7,387 bases of DNA. It comes from JBEEJL01 sp049698095 (lineage in GTDB: Bacteria > Pseudomonadota > Gammaproteobacteria > Burkholderiales > JBEEJL01). Shown one piece after another: positions 1 to 5,369 of the stretch. Numbering within the stretch: the stretch's first letter is position 1; every line of letters begins with the position of its first letter. Under the pieces are notes generated by a model that made no database searches, had not been told where the DNA came from, and was given only the letters and a program-made list of their open reading frames with translations. Position numbers and translations under genes: made by a program. The stretch is from the NCBI GenBank assembly GCA_049698095.1, contig JBAVXA010000096.1, positions 1 to 7,387 of the forward strand. The letters run 5' to 3'.

Positions 1-51
1 CGCAAGATTCAGGAATTGGGGTTGGATAAAAGCGAAAGCGATAAAGATTAG
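1..51 (+). CDS. C-terminal end of an unidentified gene (5' partial)
   Basis: Reading from base 1, this frame gives RKIQELGLDKSESDKD and then TAG. The tail is short, charged and hydrophilic, as C-termini often are, and it would run toward the ABM/DUF1272 operon on the opposite strand. Only 16 codons are visible, so the family cannot be named. A second plus-strand frame is also open across this stretch and reads on to about base 150, so the choice of frame rests on amino-acid composition alone and is uncertain. Confidence 0.35.
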   Translation, partial: RKIQELGLDKSESDKD

Positions 52-130
52 GTCGCAGCAAACGGCCGGGCACAGCAACGCAGGCGCTTTGCCTTTCGCC
101 TCCCTGCCTTTATCGCGTCAAGCAGCAACA

Positions 131-193
131 GCGCAGCATGCGCACAACGCATGAGAATTTGTTCATTGCATATCAATTGCGCATCCTGCGCAA
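131..193. repeat. Two hairpins with the same GCGCA/TGCGC arms
   Basis: Two perfect inverted repeats lie 48 bases apart in the gap between the convergent genes: GCGCA-gca-TGCGC at 131-143 and TTGCGCA-tcc-TGCGCAA at 177-193. The second has a 7-base stem and lies just beyond the DUF1272 stop. Neither is followed by a run of T in the direction of the operon, so neither is a classical intrinsic terminator. They may be RNA 3'-end structures or protein sites, or chance in GC-rich spacer DNA. Confidence 0.3.
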
Positions 194-205
194 CCGCCGG
201 CCGCC

Positions 206-454
206 TCACGCGTTTTTTCCGCATCCCGCCGGTTTAAAAACCCTCTGCGCCGAAGCGGGATAGCGTGCAAGTTTGTTTTCCGGACGACGCGGCCTGACGA
301 CAAATTCCCCGCCGCAGTTCGGGCAGACGCCGTGCAGAATGTTATCAACGCAGTCGGCGCAAAACGTACACTCAAACGAACAAATGCGCGCCTTGGTCGA
401 TGACGCCGGCAAATCCTTGTCGCAGCATTCGCAGCTGGGTCTGAGTTGCAGCAT
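206..454 (-). CDS. DUF1272 family cysteine-rich small protein
   Basis: This 82-residue protein matches my recollection of the DUF1272 family, especially the opening MLQLRPSCECCDKDLP and the ICSFECTFCADC and CPNCGGE blocks. It has ten cysteines: C8, C10, C11, C25, C29, C32, C35, C44, C47 and C78. The CxxC spacings (C29/C32, C32/C35, C44/C47) suggest a zinc-binding fold; metal binding is inferred, and the function of the family is unknown to me. No signal peptide or membrane segment is present, so it should be cytoplasmic. The ATG at 454-452 begins one base after the TGA of the upstream ABM-like gene (TGAcATG) and has no clear Shine-Dalgarno of its own, so translation is probably coupled to that gene. 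After about residue 58 the sequence is a basic, less conserved tail. Confidence 0.85.
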   Translation of the reverse strand: MLQLRPSCECCDKDLPASSTKARICSFECTFCADCVDNILHGVCPNCGGEFVVRPRRPENKLARYPASAQRVFKPAGCGKNA

Positions 455-455
455 G

Positions 456-818
456 TCAGCGCCGAATGCCGTTTTCCAGGGTAAACACCTGCGGTTTCAG
501 CGCGGCCATCGGCGCGCTGAGTTTTGCCAGTTCCGCCGCCGGGCCATGCACTTCAAGACGCGTAATGTCGGAGATCTTCAACGCTTGCTGCAATAACGCA
601 CCGACGTTTTCCAGATGCGCCAATAATGCCGGAGCATCGGCATAACCTTCGCGGCAGTGCGCGATATCGCCGTCAAAACAAAATCCGTAATACAAACATT
701 TCGGTTCGCTTTTGGTTTTCTCCACAAATGCCTCGGTCAACGTTTTGAATTCAGCCAGCTTGCCCGGATGAACTTTGAAATACGGCGCGAGGGAACAACA
801 GGTATCTTGCGTTGCCAT
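456..818 (-). CDS. Antibiotic biosynthesis monooxygenase (ABM)-like small protein
   Basis: A 120-residue protein that resembles the dimeric alpha+beta ABM fold. The block YFKVHPGKLAEFKTLTEAF, followed by SEPKCLYYGF and a YADAPALLAHLENVG helix, is the usual pattern of a first strand, a helix that binds at the dimer groove, and a strand reporting on the reaction. ABM proteins include cofactor-free quinol oxygenases, but also many of unknown role; the substrate here cannot be told. The start is ATG 818-816 because AAGGAG lies 6 bases upstream; an in-frame ATG at 848 lacks such a site and would add only ten residues. Cysteines C7/C8 near the N-terminus and C41/C47 are notable. It is the first gene of an operon with the DUF1272 gene, whose start is one base past this stop. 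There is no signal peptide. Confidence 0.75.
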   Translation of the reverse strand: MATQDTCCSLAPYFKVHPGKLAEFKTLTEAFVEKTKSEPKCLYYGFCFDGDIAHCREGYADAPALLAHLENVGALLQQALKISDITRLEVHGPAAELAKLSAPMAALKPQVFTLENGIRR

Positions 819-838
819 TGGATTCTCCTTGTTTATCG
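819..838 (-). promoter_or_regulatory. Shine-Dalgarno site deciding the ABM-like start
   Basis: On the minus strand AAGGAG precedes ATG 818-816 with a 6-base spacer. This is the best ribosome binding site in the window and selects the 120-residue form over the form starting at 848. Confidence 0.7.
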
Positions 839-887
839 AATGTTGCATGAAGAGTTATAGCCCAAATTAAATGCGGTGAGGAAGCAT

Positions 888-915
888 TTGATACCGCATC
901 GCGACAAAAAATAAT
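888..915 (+). promoter_or_regulatory. Candidate sigma-70 promoter for the FAS1 gene
   Basis: TTGATA at 888-893 (5 of 6 to TTGACA) and AATAAT at 910-915 (5 of 6 to TATAAT) are 16 bases apart, in the AT-rich divergent spacer between the ABM operon and the FAS1 gene. A perfect TATAAT at 920-925 lies just downstream but has no -35 at normal spacing. Initiation here would give a leader of about 100 bases. On the minus strand the only candidate I see for the ABM operon is a weak TATAAC near 856-861. Confidence 0.4.
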
Positions 916-1021
916 ACAATATAATCAAATAGTTAATGAATCATTTTGAACGAATCCAAATTCCATGCAGTCGTAAGGATGGCTGAGGGCTTGTCGTTCT
1001 TTTTTTTAACTTGGAGATATT

Positions 1022-1495
1022 ATGAAATTAGCCTTAAAATCCATGATCGTAAGCGCCACGCTGTTGGCATCCACCCTTTCGATCTCCGCGCACGCGGCCG
1101 ACATTGTCGAAACCGCCGTATCGGCAGGTTCGTTCAACACCCTCGTCACGGCGATCAAAGCAGCAGGCCTGACGGAAACCCTGAAAGGCAAAGGACCCTT
1201 CACCGTGTTCGCGCCAACCGATGCGGCCTTCGCGAAGATTCCTAAAGCCTCGCTCGATGCGTTACTCGCCGACAAGACCAAACTGGCGTCGGTGTTGACC
1301 TATCATGTGGTGCCCGGAAAAGTCATGGCGGCGGATGTGAAAAGCGGTGCCGTGAAATCCGTGCAAGGCTCGAGCATCGCCGTCAACGCAGAAGGCGGCG
1401 CGGTGAAAGTCGATGCCGCCAGCGTGGTGAAGGCCGATGTCGAAGCCAGTAACGGCGTCATCCACGCCATCGATACTGTCATCATGCCGAAGTAA
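1022..1495 (+). CDS. Secreted single-domain fasciclin (FAS1) protein
   Basis: A 157-residue protein: an N-terminal signal peptide (basic MKLALK, hydrophobic core about 8-22, cleavage after SAHA or SAHAA near residue 25-26), then one complete FAS1 domain to the C-terminus. The two conserved FAS1 boxes are visible: H1, PFTVFAPTDAAFAKIP at about 59-74, and H2, LTYHVVPGKVMAADV at about 92-106, with the Tyr-His pair at Y94/H95. The domain closes with NGVIHAIDTVIMPK. Bacterial proteins of this kind are exported to the periplasm or outside; FAS1 domains commonly mediate adhesion or protein contact, so that is the family-level expectation and not something shown here. The start is ATG 1022 with GGAG at 1013-1016, 5 bases away. 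The gene appears monocistronic, divergent from the ABM operon, and ends just before a strong terminator. Confidence 0.93.
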   Translation: MKLALKSMIVSATLLASTLSISAHAADIVETAVSAGSFNTLVTAIKAAGLTETLKGKGPFTVFAPTDAAFAKIPKASLDALLADKTKLASVLTYHVVPGKVMAADVKSGAVKSVQGSSIAVNAEGGAVKVDAASVVKADVEASNGVIHAIDTVIMPK

Positions 1496-1515
1496 TTTTG
1501 GTATTTCGACGTACG

Positions 1516-1549
1516 AAAAAAATGCCCCGCTTGCGGGGCATTTTTATTC
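1516..1549. terminator. Bidirectional intrinsic terminator after the FAS1 gene
   Basis: ATGCCCCG (1522-1529), loop CTTG, CGGGGCAT (1534-1541), flanked by seven A on the left (1516-1522) and a T run on the right (1541-1545). The A/T flanks extend the stem by four pairs. It lies 21 bases after the FAS1 stop. Read on the minus strand it also ends in a T run, so it can stop transcription arriving from the HNH gene. Confidence 0.9.
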
Positions 1550-1721
1550 TTTAGTTCTTAAGATACAGATATTGAATGGCGATAATCGACCCAAAGCTGA
1601 GGTACGTTGGCTTGGTAAGCGGACGTTCGACAAAATGCGAATCCACGATTGAAGACTGACCAGTGCGGCGGTCAAGGAAGATCGCGGCCTCTGGCATTTA
1701 TTTGAGCAATTTTTTCTACTT

Positions 1722-2618
1722 CTATGCGGCATTCGCGGTGGTTTCTGAAATGAACTCCTTACCTAAGCTCAAATCGTGCGTATACATGAAACGAGGTCCA
1801 TTCGCGGCGAGCCGTAAGAAATGTACACGAAATGCCAATTTTCCGAAAAGTCGAATTTGTACAGTTGTATATGGCGCGTTCCCCTCGTGGCATATTCCAT
1901 GAAAAGGTTTATAGGACGAGGCTAGGAGCCTTTCGACTTTGAAGCAGGCCGCGGATGTATTACATTCAAGCATCACGGCTCGAAGTTCTTGAAACTGGAG
2001 GGCTTCGTCATAAATCGCCTCCCCTAGATGCAAGGTGAGAAATTCAAAAGCGATTTTTAGCGGAATCAATGGGTTCGCTAACTCGCTCTTGGATAAGTCC
2101 GGGTCGGCTTTTTCTGGAGTCCACGAAATAACATCGAGACCTGGATATATCTCAACCTTCGAATTCGGTTCCGAGTTTTCGAGTTTGTATAATGCTTGGG
2201 AGATATCAAGCGACGACACTCCTTGTTTTTGCAGTATTTTCGAAACCGTGTTCCGGGTGGTGTCAGTTGGTTGTATCAGCGATCCATCGTCGGCTCTTCT
2301 CGGATGAATTCGAACTTCTCCATTCTCAAGATAGGCAGGCTCTTTTCCAGTTCCGCCATGGATAATGAACGGCTGCCCCTTTTCGAGCTTGAGAGCTAGA
2401 GAAGAATTTACCTCGCTCAGCTGGTTGGCTGCTAAACGAATTGTTGGGTCAGACCGGATACATGCTTCAATCTCAGAACCTAAATGAGAATTGCAGTCTT
2501 TGCAGAGAATGCTGCTGGTAAGTACGCCACCAATTGAATTGGGGATGATATGTTCGATTGAAAGCGGCTTCGTTTTTAGGCAAAGAATGCAACGACTTCC
2601 TATCCATTCGATGTTCAT
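1722..2618 (-). CDS. HNH endonuclease with unrecognised C-terminal domain
   Basis: A 298-residue protein with an N-terminal HNH nuclease module. Visible residues are C10-x2-C13, EHIIP with H23, GG at 30-31, LCKDCN with C39-x2-C42 and N43, then HLG. The two CxxC pairs would hold a structural zinc, and the H/N residues form the beta-beta-alpha metal nuclease centre, most like the HNH_5 class. Residues about 60-298 form a larger domain that I do not recognise; it could recognise the target or a partner. The start is ATG 2618-2616, which places the HNH motif at the very N-terminus; its A is shared with a micro-ORF stop (ATGA). The same frame is open further upstream to a TTG at 2771, but that would overlap the previous gene by 47 bases. 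No independent Shine-Dalgarno is seen, so translation probably depends on upstream ribosomes. A counted row inside the gene is 42% G+C, below the flanks. Confidence 0.8.
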   Translation of the reverse strand: MNIEWIGSRCILCLKTKPLSIEHIIPNSIGGVLTSSILCKDCNSHLGSEIEACIRSDPTIRLAANQLSEVNSSLALKLEKGQPFIIHGGTGKEPAYLENGEVRIHPRRADDGSLIQPTDTTRNTVSKILQKQGVSSLDISQALYKLENSEPNSKVEIYPGLDVISWTPEKADPDLSKSELANPLIPLKIAFEFLTLHLGEAIYDEALQFQELRAVMLECNTSAACFKVERLLASSYKPFHGICHEGNAPYTTVQIRLFGKLAFRVHFLRLAANGPRFMYTHDLSLGKEFISETTANAA

Positions 2619-2728
2619 TCCAATTGATATTCTATTGAAAGTAAGGGCTGAACTCGAGCCGTCTGTCGCCGCTTTATGTGCGACGTCCGATCGAACAATG
2701 AAGCCGGCTCCATATTGGATATGTTCAT
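2615..2728 (-). CDS. Putative 37-residue micro-ORF bridging two genes
   Basis: An ORF of 37 codons plus stop, starting MNISNMEPAS and ending SIEYQLE. Its ATG overlaps the TGA of the upstream membrane-protein gene (ATGA, 2728-2725), and its TGA overlaps the ATG of the HNH gene (ATGA, 2618-2615). It therefore fills exactly the 106-base gap between the two larger genes. The peptide is basic in the middle (HIKRRQTARV) and I know no relative. It may be a real small protein, or a coupling device that carries ribosomes to the HNH start. It has no Shine-Dalgarno of its own. A frame-shifted remnant of a once longer HNH N-terminus is another possibility. Confidence 0.4.
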   Translation of the reverse strand: MNISNMEPASLFDRTSHIKRRQTARVQPLLSIEYQLE

Positions 2729-3297
2729 AAGCGCCGCGCAGTAATCGTTGCTTTGACACGTTTGCGCTCAAGTTCGTTTAGGAACCAACCAACCAAAAAA
2801 CCAAGCGCGATCAGCCAGAGTGGTGACACTGAAATTAGCGCCAGCCCCGCAGATAAGATGCCCGCAGTTGCCATTCCATAGAAAAACCAGTCGCCCTGTT
2901 TGCACTTATGGGTAGACAACCCTCCGGTATCGCCAAGAACAGAAGCTCCTGCGGCCGCAAGTGTTCTGAAACTGTCATCAGGGTCAAGCCTCTCAGCTTC
3001 AACTTCCCTGCGAGTCACGCGCTCTAACAGTACGGGATTAATCGTGCCGTCCTCCATCGCTTCTTTGTTCAGGAAGCTCCTATACTCAGCGGCTGCAATG
3101 GGAAGAAGCTTGGCGTATGTTTCCTCATCAAAGGCGAGCCTGCCTACTGCTACCAAATTCCTGTGAGCCTGAAGCAAAGTAACGTATTCTTCCTCGGTAG
3201 TCGCTCCCATATGTAAGGCAGAAATCTCGTCGCGAAATGCTCGCCAATCTCCACCTTGGCTCATTCTCTCCTGCAGCGATGCAATTTCTACTTTCAT
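2725..3297 (-). CDS. Unknown protein with helical N-terminus and C-terminal membrane hairpin
   Basis: A 190-residue protein of no family that I recognise. Residues 1-110 are hydrophilic, charged and probably mostly helical (LQERMSQGG, TTEEEYVTLLQAHRNL, LLERVTRREVEAERLD). Residues about 137-156 and 159-173 are two hydrophobic segments joined by a short SVSP turn, followed by a basic tail (ELERKRVKATITARRL). This predicts a membrane hairpin with both the N-terminal domain and the tail in the cytoplasm (positive-inside rule, inferred). One cysteine, C132, sits just before the first segment. I chose ATG 3297 because GAGG lies 5 bases upstream; an in-frame ATG at 3348 would add 17 residues but has no Shine-Dalgarno. 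It is the first gene of the cassette; its TGA overlaps the micro-ORF ATG. No clear promoter was found upstream. Confidence 0.7.
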   Translation of the reverse strand: MKVEIASLQERMSQGGDWRAFRDEISALHMGATTEEEYVTLLQAHRNLVAVGRLAFDEETYAKLLPIAAAEYRSFLNKEAMEDGTINPVLLERVTRREVEAERLDPDDSFRTLAAAGASVLGDTGGLSTHKCKQGDWFFYGMATAGILSAGLALISVSPLWLIALGFLVGWFLNELERKRVKATITARRL

Positions 3298-3367
3298 TGT
3301 ATCCTCACTATTGAGTAACCAGTTATCGTAGTTTTTCCCTTTGGACATAATTCTAATTTTCTTGGCT

Positions 3368-3451
3368 CATGAGGCCAAATAATAATTCACCGGAACTAGC
3401 GGCCAGGATTGATGAATCTCACGGAACATCTCGATGTTATGTAAGCCCTCA
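3368..3451 (-). pseudogene. Possible C-terminal fragment of a lost gene
   Basis: On the minus strand one frame reads MFREIHQSWPLVPVNYYLAS then TGA (3370-3368), preceded by IEGLHNIE and, before that, in-frame stops. The stretch is rich in Trp, Tyr, Pro and hydrophobic residues, unlike typical noncoding translation, and resembles a protein C-terminus cut off at its 5' side. There is no Shine-Dalgarno before the internal ATG. I cannot name the parent family, and chance is not excluded. Confidence 0.2.
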
Positions 3452-3606
3452 ATTCATTTTTGTTCATGTTAGTTCTCGATTCGAATATGAAATGATAATA
3501 CGGATCGAATGTCCGCTACAGAGGCAATATGTATCCGGCAGCTAATGACCGATCTGCGCCATTCAAATCAAAATATTCTGGCGACATAATATGTACGAAC
3601 TGCCTG

Positions 3607-3664
3607 AGCAACTTCCCCCATTACCGGCGTTTGATCTGATCGCCGCTCCAGCTTGCGCAGTCTT
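3607..3664 (-). pseudogene. Degraded second copy of the xth 3' end
   Basis: On the minus strand this segment encodes KLERRSDQTPVMGEVA, which matches the C-terminus of the adjacent exonuclease III, KLERPSDHAPVMAEIA, at 11 of 16 residues. At DNA level, 3607-3664 aligns with 3743-3802 with about three quarters identity by eye and a 2-base deletion (in the AAGACT...AAG part) that breaks the frame. The catalytic His of the SDH motif has become Gln. No other part of the nuclease gene is present. The divergence suggests an old duplication or, as likely, the residue of a homologous xth that arrived with foreign DNA. Confidence 0.65.
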
Positions 3665-3681
3665 TTTGGTTTCGACATTAC

Positions 3682-3698
3682 CTTTGCCGTCGGCAAAG
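3682..3698. repeat. Perfect inverted repeat downstream of xth
   Basis: CTTTGCCG-T-CGGCAAAG is a perfect 8-base inverted repeat with a one-base centre, 39 bases past the xth stop. It has no T run on the xth side, so it is at best an RNA 3' stabilising hairpin or a Rho-dependent end. Confidence 0.35.
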
Positions 3699-3736
3699 AT
3701 CATTCTTCGCCCAAGAAGCCTATACGAGATTTTTGC

Positions 3737-4504
3737 CTATACAGCAATTTCCGCCATCACCGGCGCGTGATCGGACGGGCGCTCTAACTTCCTCGGAGTC
3801 TTGTCGATGACGCAGGATGTGCATTGCGTGGCGAGCGACTCGCTTAGCAGAATGTGATCGATGCGCAAACCGAAGTTGCGGCGGAAGCCCATCATGCGGT
3901 AATCCCACCAGCTGAAGCTTTTTTCCGGCTGTTCGAACAGGCGAAACGAGTCTTTCAATCCCATCCCGATCATTTCGCGGAATTTTTCCCGCTCGGGTTC
4001 GCTGACCAGCACCTGCCCGACCCACGCTGCGGGATCATGCACATCGCGGTCTTCGGGGGCGATGTTGTAGTCGCCGAGCAGGGCAAGATGTTTGTGCTGC
4101 GCGAGTTCATTTTTGAGCCAATTGTTGAGCGCGGTCAACCAGGTGAGTTTGTACTGATATTTTTCTGAGCCAACTGTCTGGCCATTCGGAATATAAGCGC
4201 AGATGACGCGCACATCGTTAAAGGTTGCCGACAGCACGCGCTTTTGTTCGTCGTCGAAGCCCGGAATGCCGACGACAATATTTTGCGCGGGGATTTTCGA
4301 TAGCAGCGCAACGCCGTTGTAGGTTTTTTGCCCTGCGTGGACGATGTGATAACCCGCGGCTTCGAGTTCTTCGCGCGGGAACTTATGATCTTCGGTTTTG
4401 GTTTCCTGCAGGCACAGCACATCGGGTTGATGCGCAGTCAGCCAATCGATAACGTGCGGCAGGCGGACTTTGAGGGAATTGACGTTCCAGGTGGCGAGTT
4501 TCAT
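3737..4504 (-). CDS. xth: Exodeoxyribonuclease III (AP endonuclease)
   Basis: A 255-residue, full-length member of the ExoIII/EEP family. It cuts DNA 5' of abasic sites and trims 3' ends with Mg2+ in base excision repair, in the cytoplasm. The catalytic set is complete: N7 and N9 in TWNVNS, E34 in LQETK, Y104 in CAYIPNG, D145 and N147 in LLGDYN, D216 in GLRIDHILLS, and D245/H246 in RPSDHAPV. Length and motif order fit the xthA class. The start is ATG 4504-4502, right at the TWNVNS block as in homologues. No Shine-Dalgarno precedes it; an upstream ATG (4513-4511) is out of frame. It is the last gene of the cluster, 140 bases after the DUF4124 gene. A broken copy of its 3' end lies just downstream. 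Confidence 0.96.
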   Translation of the reverse strand: MKLATWNVNSLKVRLPHVIDWLTAHQPDVLCLQETKTEDHKFPREELEAAGYHIVHAGQKTYNGVALLSKIPAQNIVVGIPGFDDEQKRVLSATFNDVRVICAYIPNGQTVGSEKYQYKLTWLTALNNWLKNELAQHKHLALLGDYNIAPEDRDVHDPAAWVGQVLVSEPEREKFREMIGMGLKDSFRLFEQPEKSFSWWDYRMMGFRRNFGLRIDHILLSESLATQCTSCVIDKTPRKLERPSDHAPVMAEIAV

Positions 4505-4510
4505 GCCGTC

Positions 4511-4519
4511 ATTTTAGCA
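4511..4519 (-). promoter_or_regulatory. Possible extended -10 box directly before xth
   Basis: TGCTAAAAT (TGn plus a 5-of-6 match to TATAAT) ends 6 bases before the xth ATG. Initiation at normal distance would fall at or next to the A of ATG, giving a leaderless or almost leaderless mRNA, which would agree with the lack of a Shine-Dalgarno. There is no good -35. This is suggestive only. Confidence 0.25.
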
Positions 4520-4644
4520 GCTTGCAGCGGGGCTTTTGCCGCCTGTGATTTTGCGTTGTCGGCGTCGGGCGTGCTTGTCGTGGCTATTGCCCAACTGCCG
4601 TGAGCGGCTCGCGAAGCTGTTCTGCACGCCGCCTGAGGTGAAAA

Positions 4645-5256
4645 TCAGTTTGCGCCGGATTTTTCGCGTGCGGGTTTTTTGTCCTGCTCGGCCTTGGCTT
4701 TTTCTGCGGCGGCATTTTCCTGCGCGATTTTATCCTGCGTCGCTTTTTCGGCGACTGCCTTCTCGGAGGCGGCTTTTTCGACAGACGGCGCCTTGGGATT
4801 GGTTTGCGGGTAGCCAGCCGCGTCCAGCGAGGCGTTCCACGAAGATTCTTCGAACCCCTTCAGTGGGGTGGTCTGGCCGAGAATCAAAGTCGGGACTTCC
4901 AGTCCGCCTACGAGCTTTTTCAAGGCGACTGAATCTTCAGCGGACGTTTCGGGATTTTTTTGCGTAAACGGGATGCCGCGTTTGGATAATACTGCGCGAG
5001 CCTTGTTGCATGGATCGCCGCAGTCAGACACGTATAAGGTCGCAGGAAATTTGCGTGACGCTTCTTTCAGCGCGAAATTATCCTGACCTTCAATCACATT
5101 ACCGCCGATTTTCTTGCGCTCGATGCTTCTGACGTCGCCCGGTGGAGGCTGGTCGGAATAATGTACGCCGCCGGATTTGTCGGTCCATTTGTAAAGCTCG
5201 GCCTGCGCGCTCACCGAAAACGCCAGCATAAGAATCAAAAGTGTGACTTTTCTCAC
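4645..5256 (-). CDS. Secreted DUF4124 / glutaredoxin-like protein
   Basis: A 203-residue protein with three parts. Residues 1-19 are a signal peptide (MRKV, hydrophobic core, SAQA cleavage), so it acts in the periplasm. Residues about 20-45 are a DUF4124 unit (LYKWTDKSGGVHYSDQPPP), a small module common at the N-terminus of beta/gammaproteobacterial envelope proteins. Residues about 70-148 are a thioredoxin/glutaredoxin-like fold: ATLYVSDCGDPCNKAR, then EVPTLI with the cis-proline, then a C-terminal helix. The active site is CGDPC (C79, C83), a CxxxC spacing in place of the usual CxxC. Residues about 155-203 are an Ala/Lys/Glu-rich, probably helical tail. The start is GTG 5256-5254, supported by the signal peptide, by GAGG 6 bases upstream, and by an in-frame stop farther up. 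Its neighbours are the M3 peptidase and xth on the same strand. Confidence 0.85.
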   Translation of the reverse strand: MRKVTLLILMLAFSVSAQAELYKWTDKSGGVHYSDQPPPGDVRSIERKKIGGNVIEGQDNFALKEASRKFPATLYVSDCGDPCNKARAVLSKRGIPFTQKNPETSAEDSVALKKLVGGLEVPTLILGQTTPLKGFEESSWNASLDAAGYPQTNPKAPSVEKAASEKAVAEKATQDKIAQENAAAEKAKAEQDKKPAREKSGAN

Positions 5257-5296
5257 ATTAAGCCTCTGTTTTTCAACAATAATTCACTTAACGCTC

Positions 5297-5325
5297 ACTA
5301 TGCGGAATCGGCCGACAAAATTCAA
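5297..5325 (-). promoter_or_regulatory. Candidate promoter for the DUF4124 gene
   Basis: On the minus strand, TTGAAT (5325-5320) and CATAGT (5302-5297) are exactly 17 bases apart, each 4 of 6 to the sigma-70 consensus, about 40 bases before the GTG. It lies in the 113-base gap after the peptidase gene, where no terminator is visible, so the DUF4124 and xth genes could also be read through from the peptidase gene. Confidence 0.3.
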
Positions 5326-5369
5326 GCAATTGTTTGATGTAAGCGCCTGCTCACAGTATTACGGGGTCT

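Larger units (their letters stand above)
3349..3736. other. Gene-free scar-like spacer between the HNH cassette and xth
   Basis: About 390 bases without an intact gene. It holds, from right to left: a 7-base direct repeat GCCTATA at 3718-3724 and 3735-3741 around the xth stop; a perfect inverted repeat at 3682-3698; the xth 3'-end relic at 3607-3664; AT-rich sequence with only very short open frames (3480-3600); a possible 28-codon coding fragment ending at 3368; and a near-palindrome, TTGGCTCATGAGGCCAA, at 3362-3378, upstream of the membrane-protein gene. The mix of debris suggests past insertion, deletion or recombination here. Confidence 0.5.

Noticed and set aside
988..1010. A run of eight T before the FAS1 gene as a possible attenuator terminator
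   Set aside because: No GC-rich stem of useful length precedes the run; the only pairing seen is CCAT/ATGG with a 12-base loop.
1550..1721. Possible mobile-element end or gene remnant between the FAS1 terminator and the HNH gene
   Set aside because: Short frames here look mildly protein-like, but I recognised no transposase or other family, and I found no inverted repeat or direct repeat matching the other side of the cassette.
1722..2771. A longer 349-codon form of the HNH protein starting at TTG 2771
   Set aside because: It needs a rare TTG start, overlaps the preceding gene by 47 bases, and adds 51 residues before an HNH module that normally sits at the N-terminus. The ATG at 2618 with its ATGA junction is preferred.
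3509..3589. A 26-codon plus-strand frame starting MSATEAICIRQL
   Set aside because: It is very short, has no Shine-Dalgarno and no recognisable similarity, and lies in the debris zone. Chance is sufficient.
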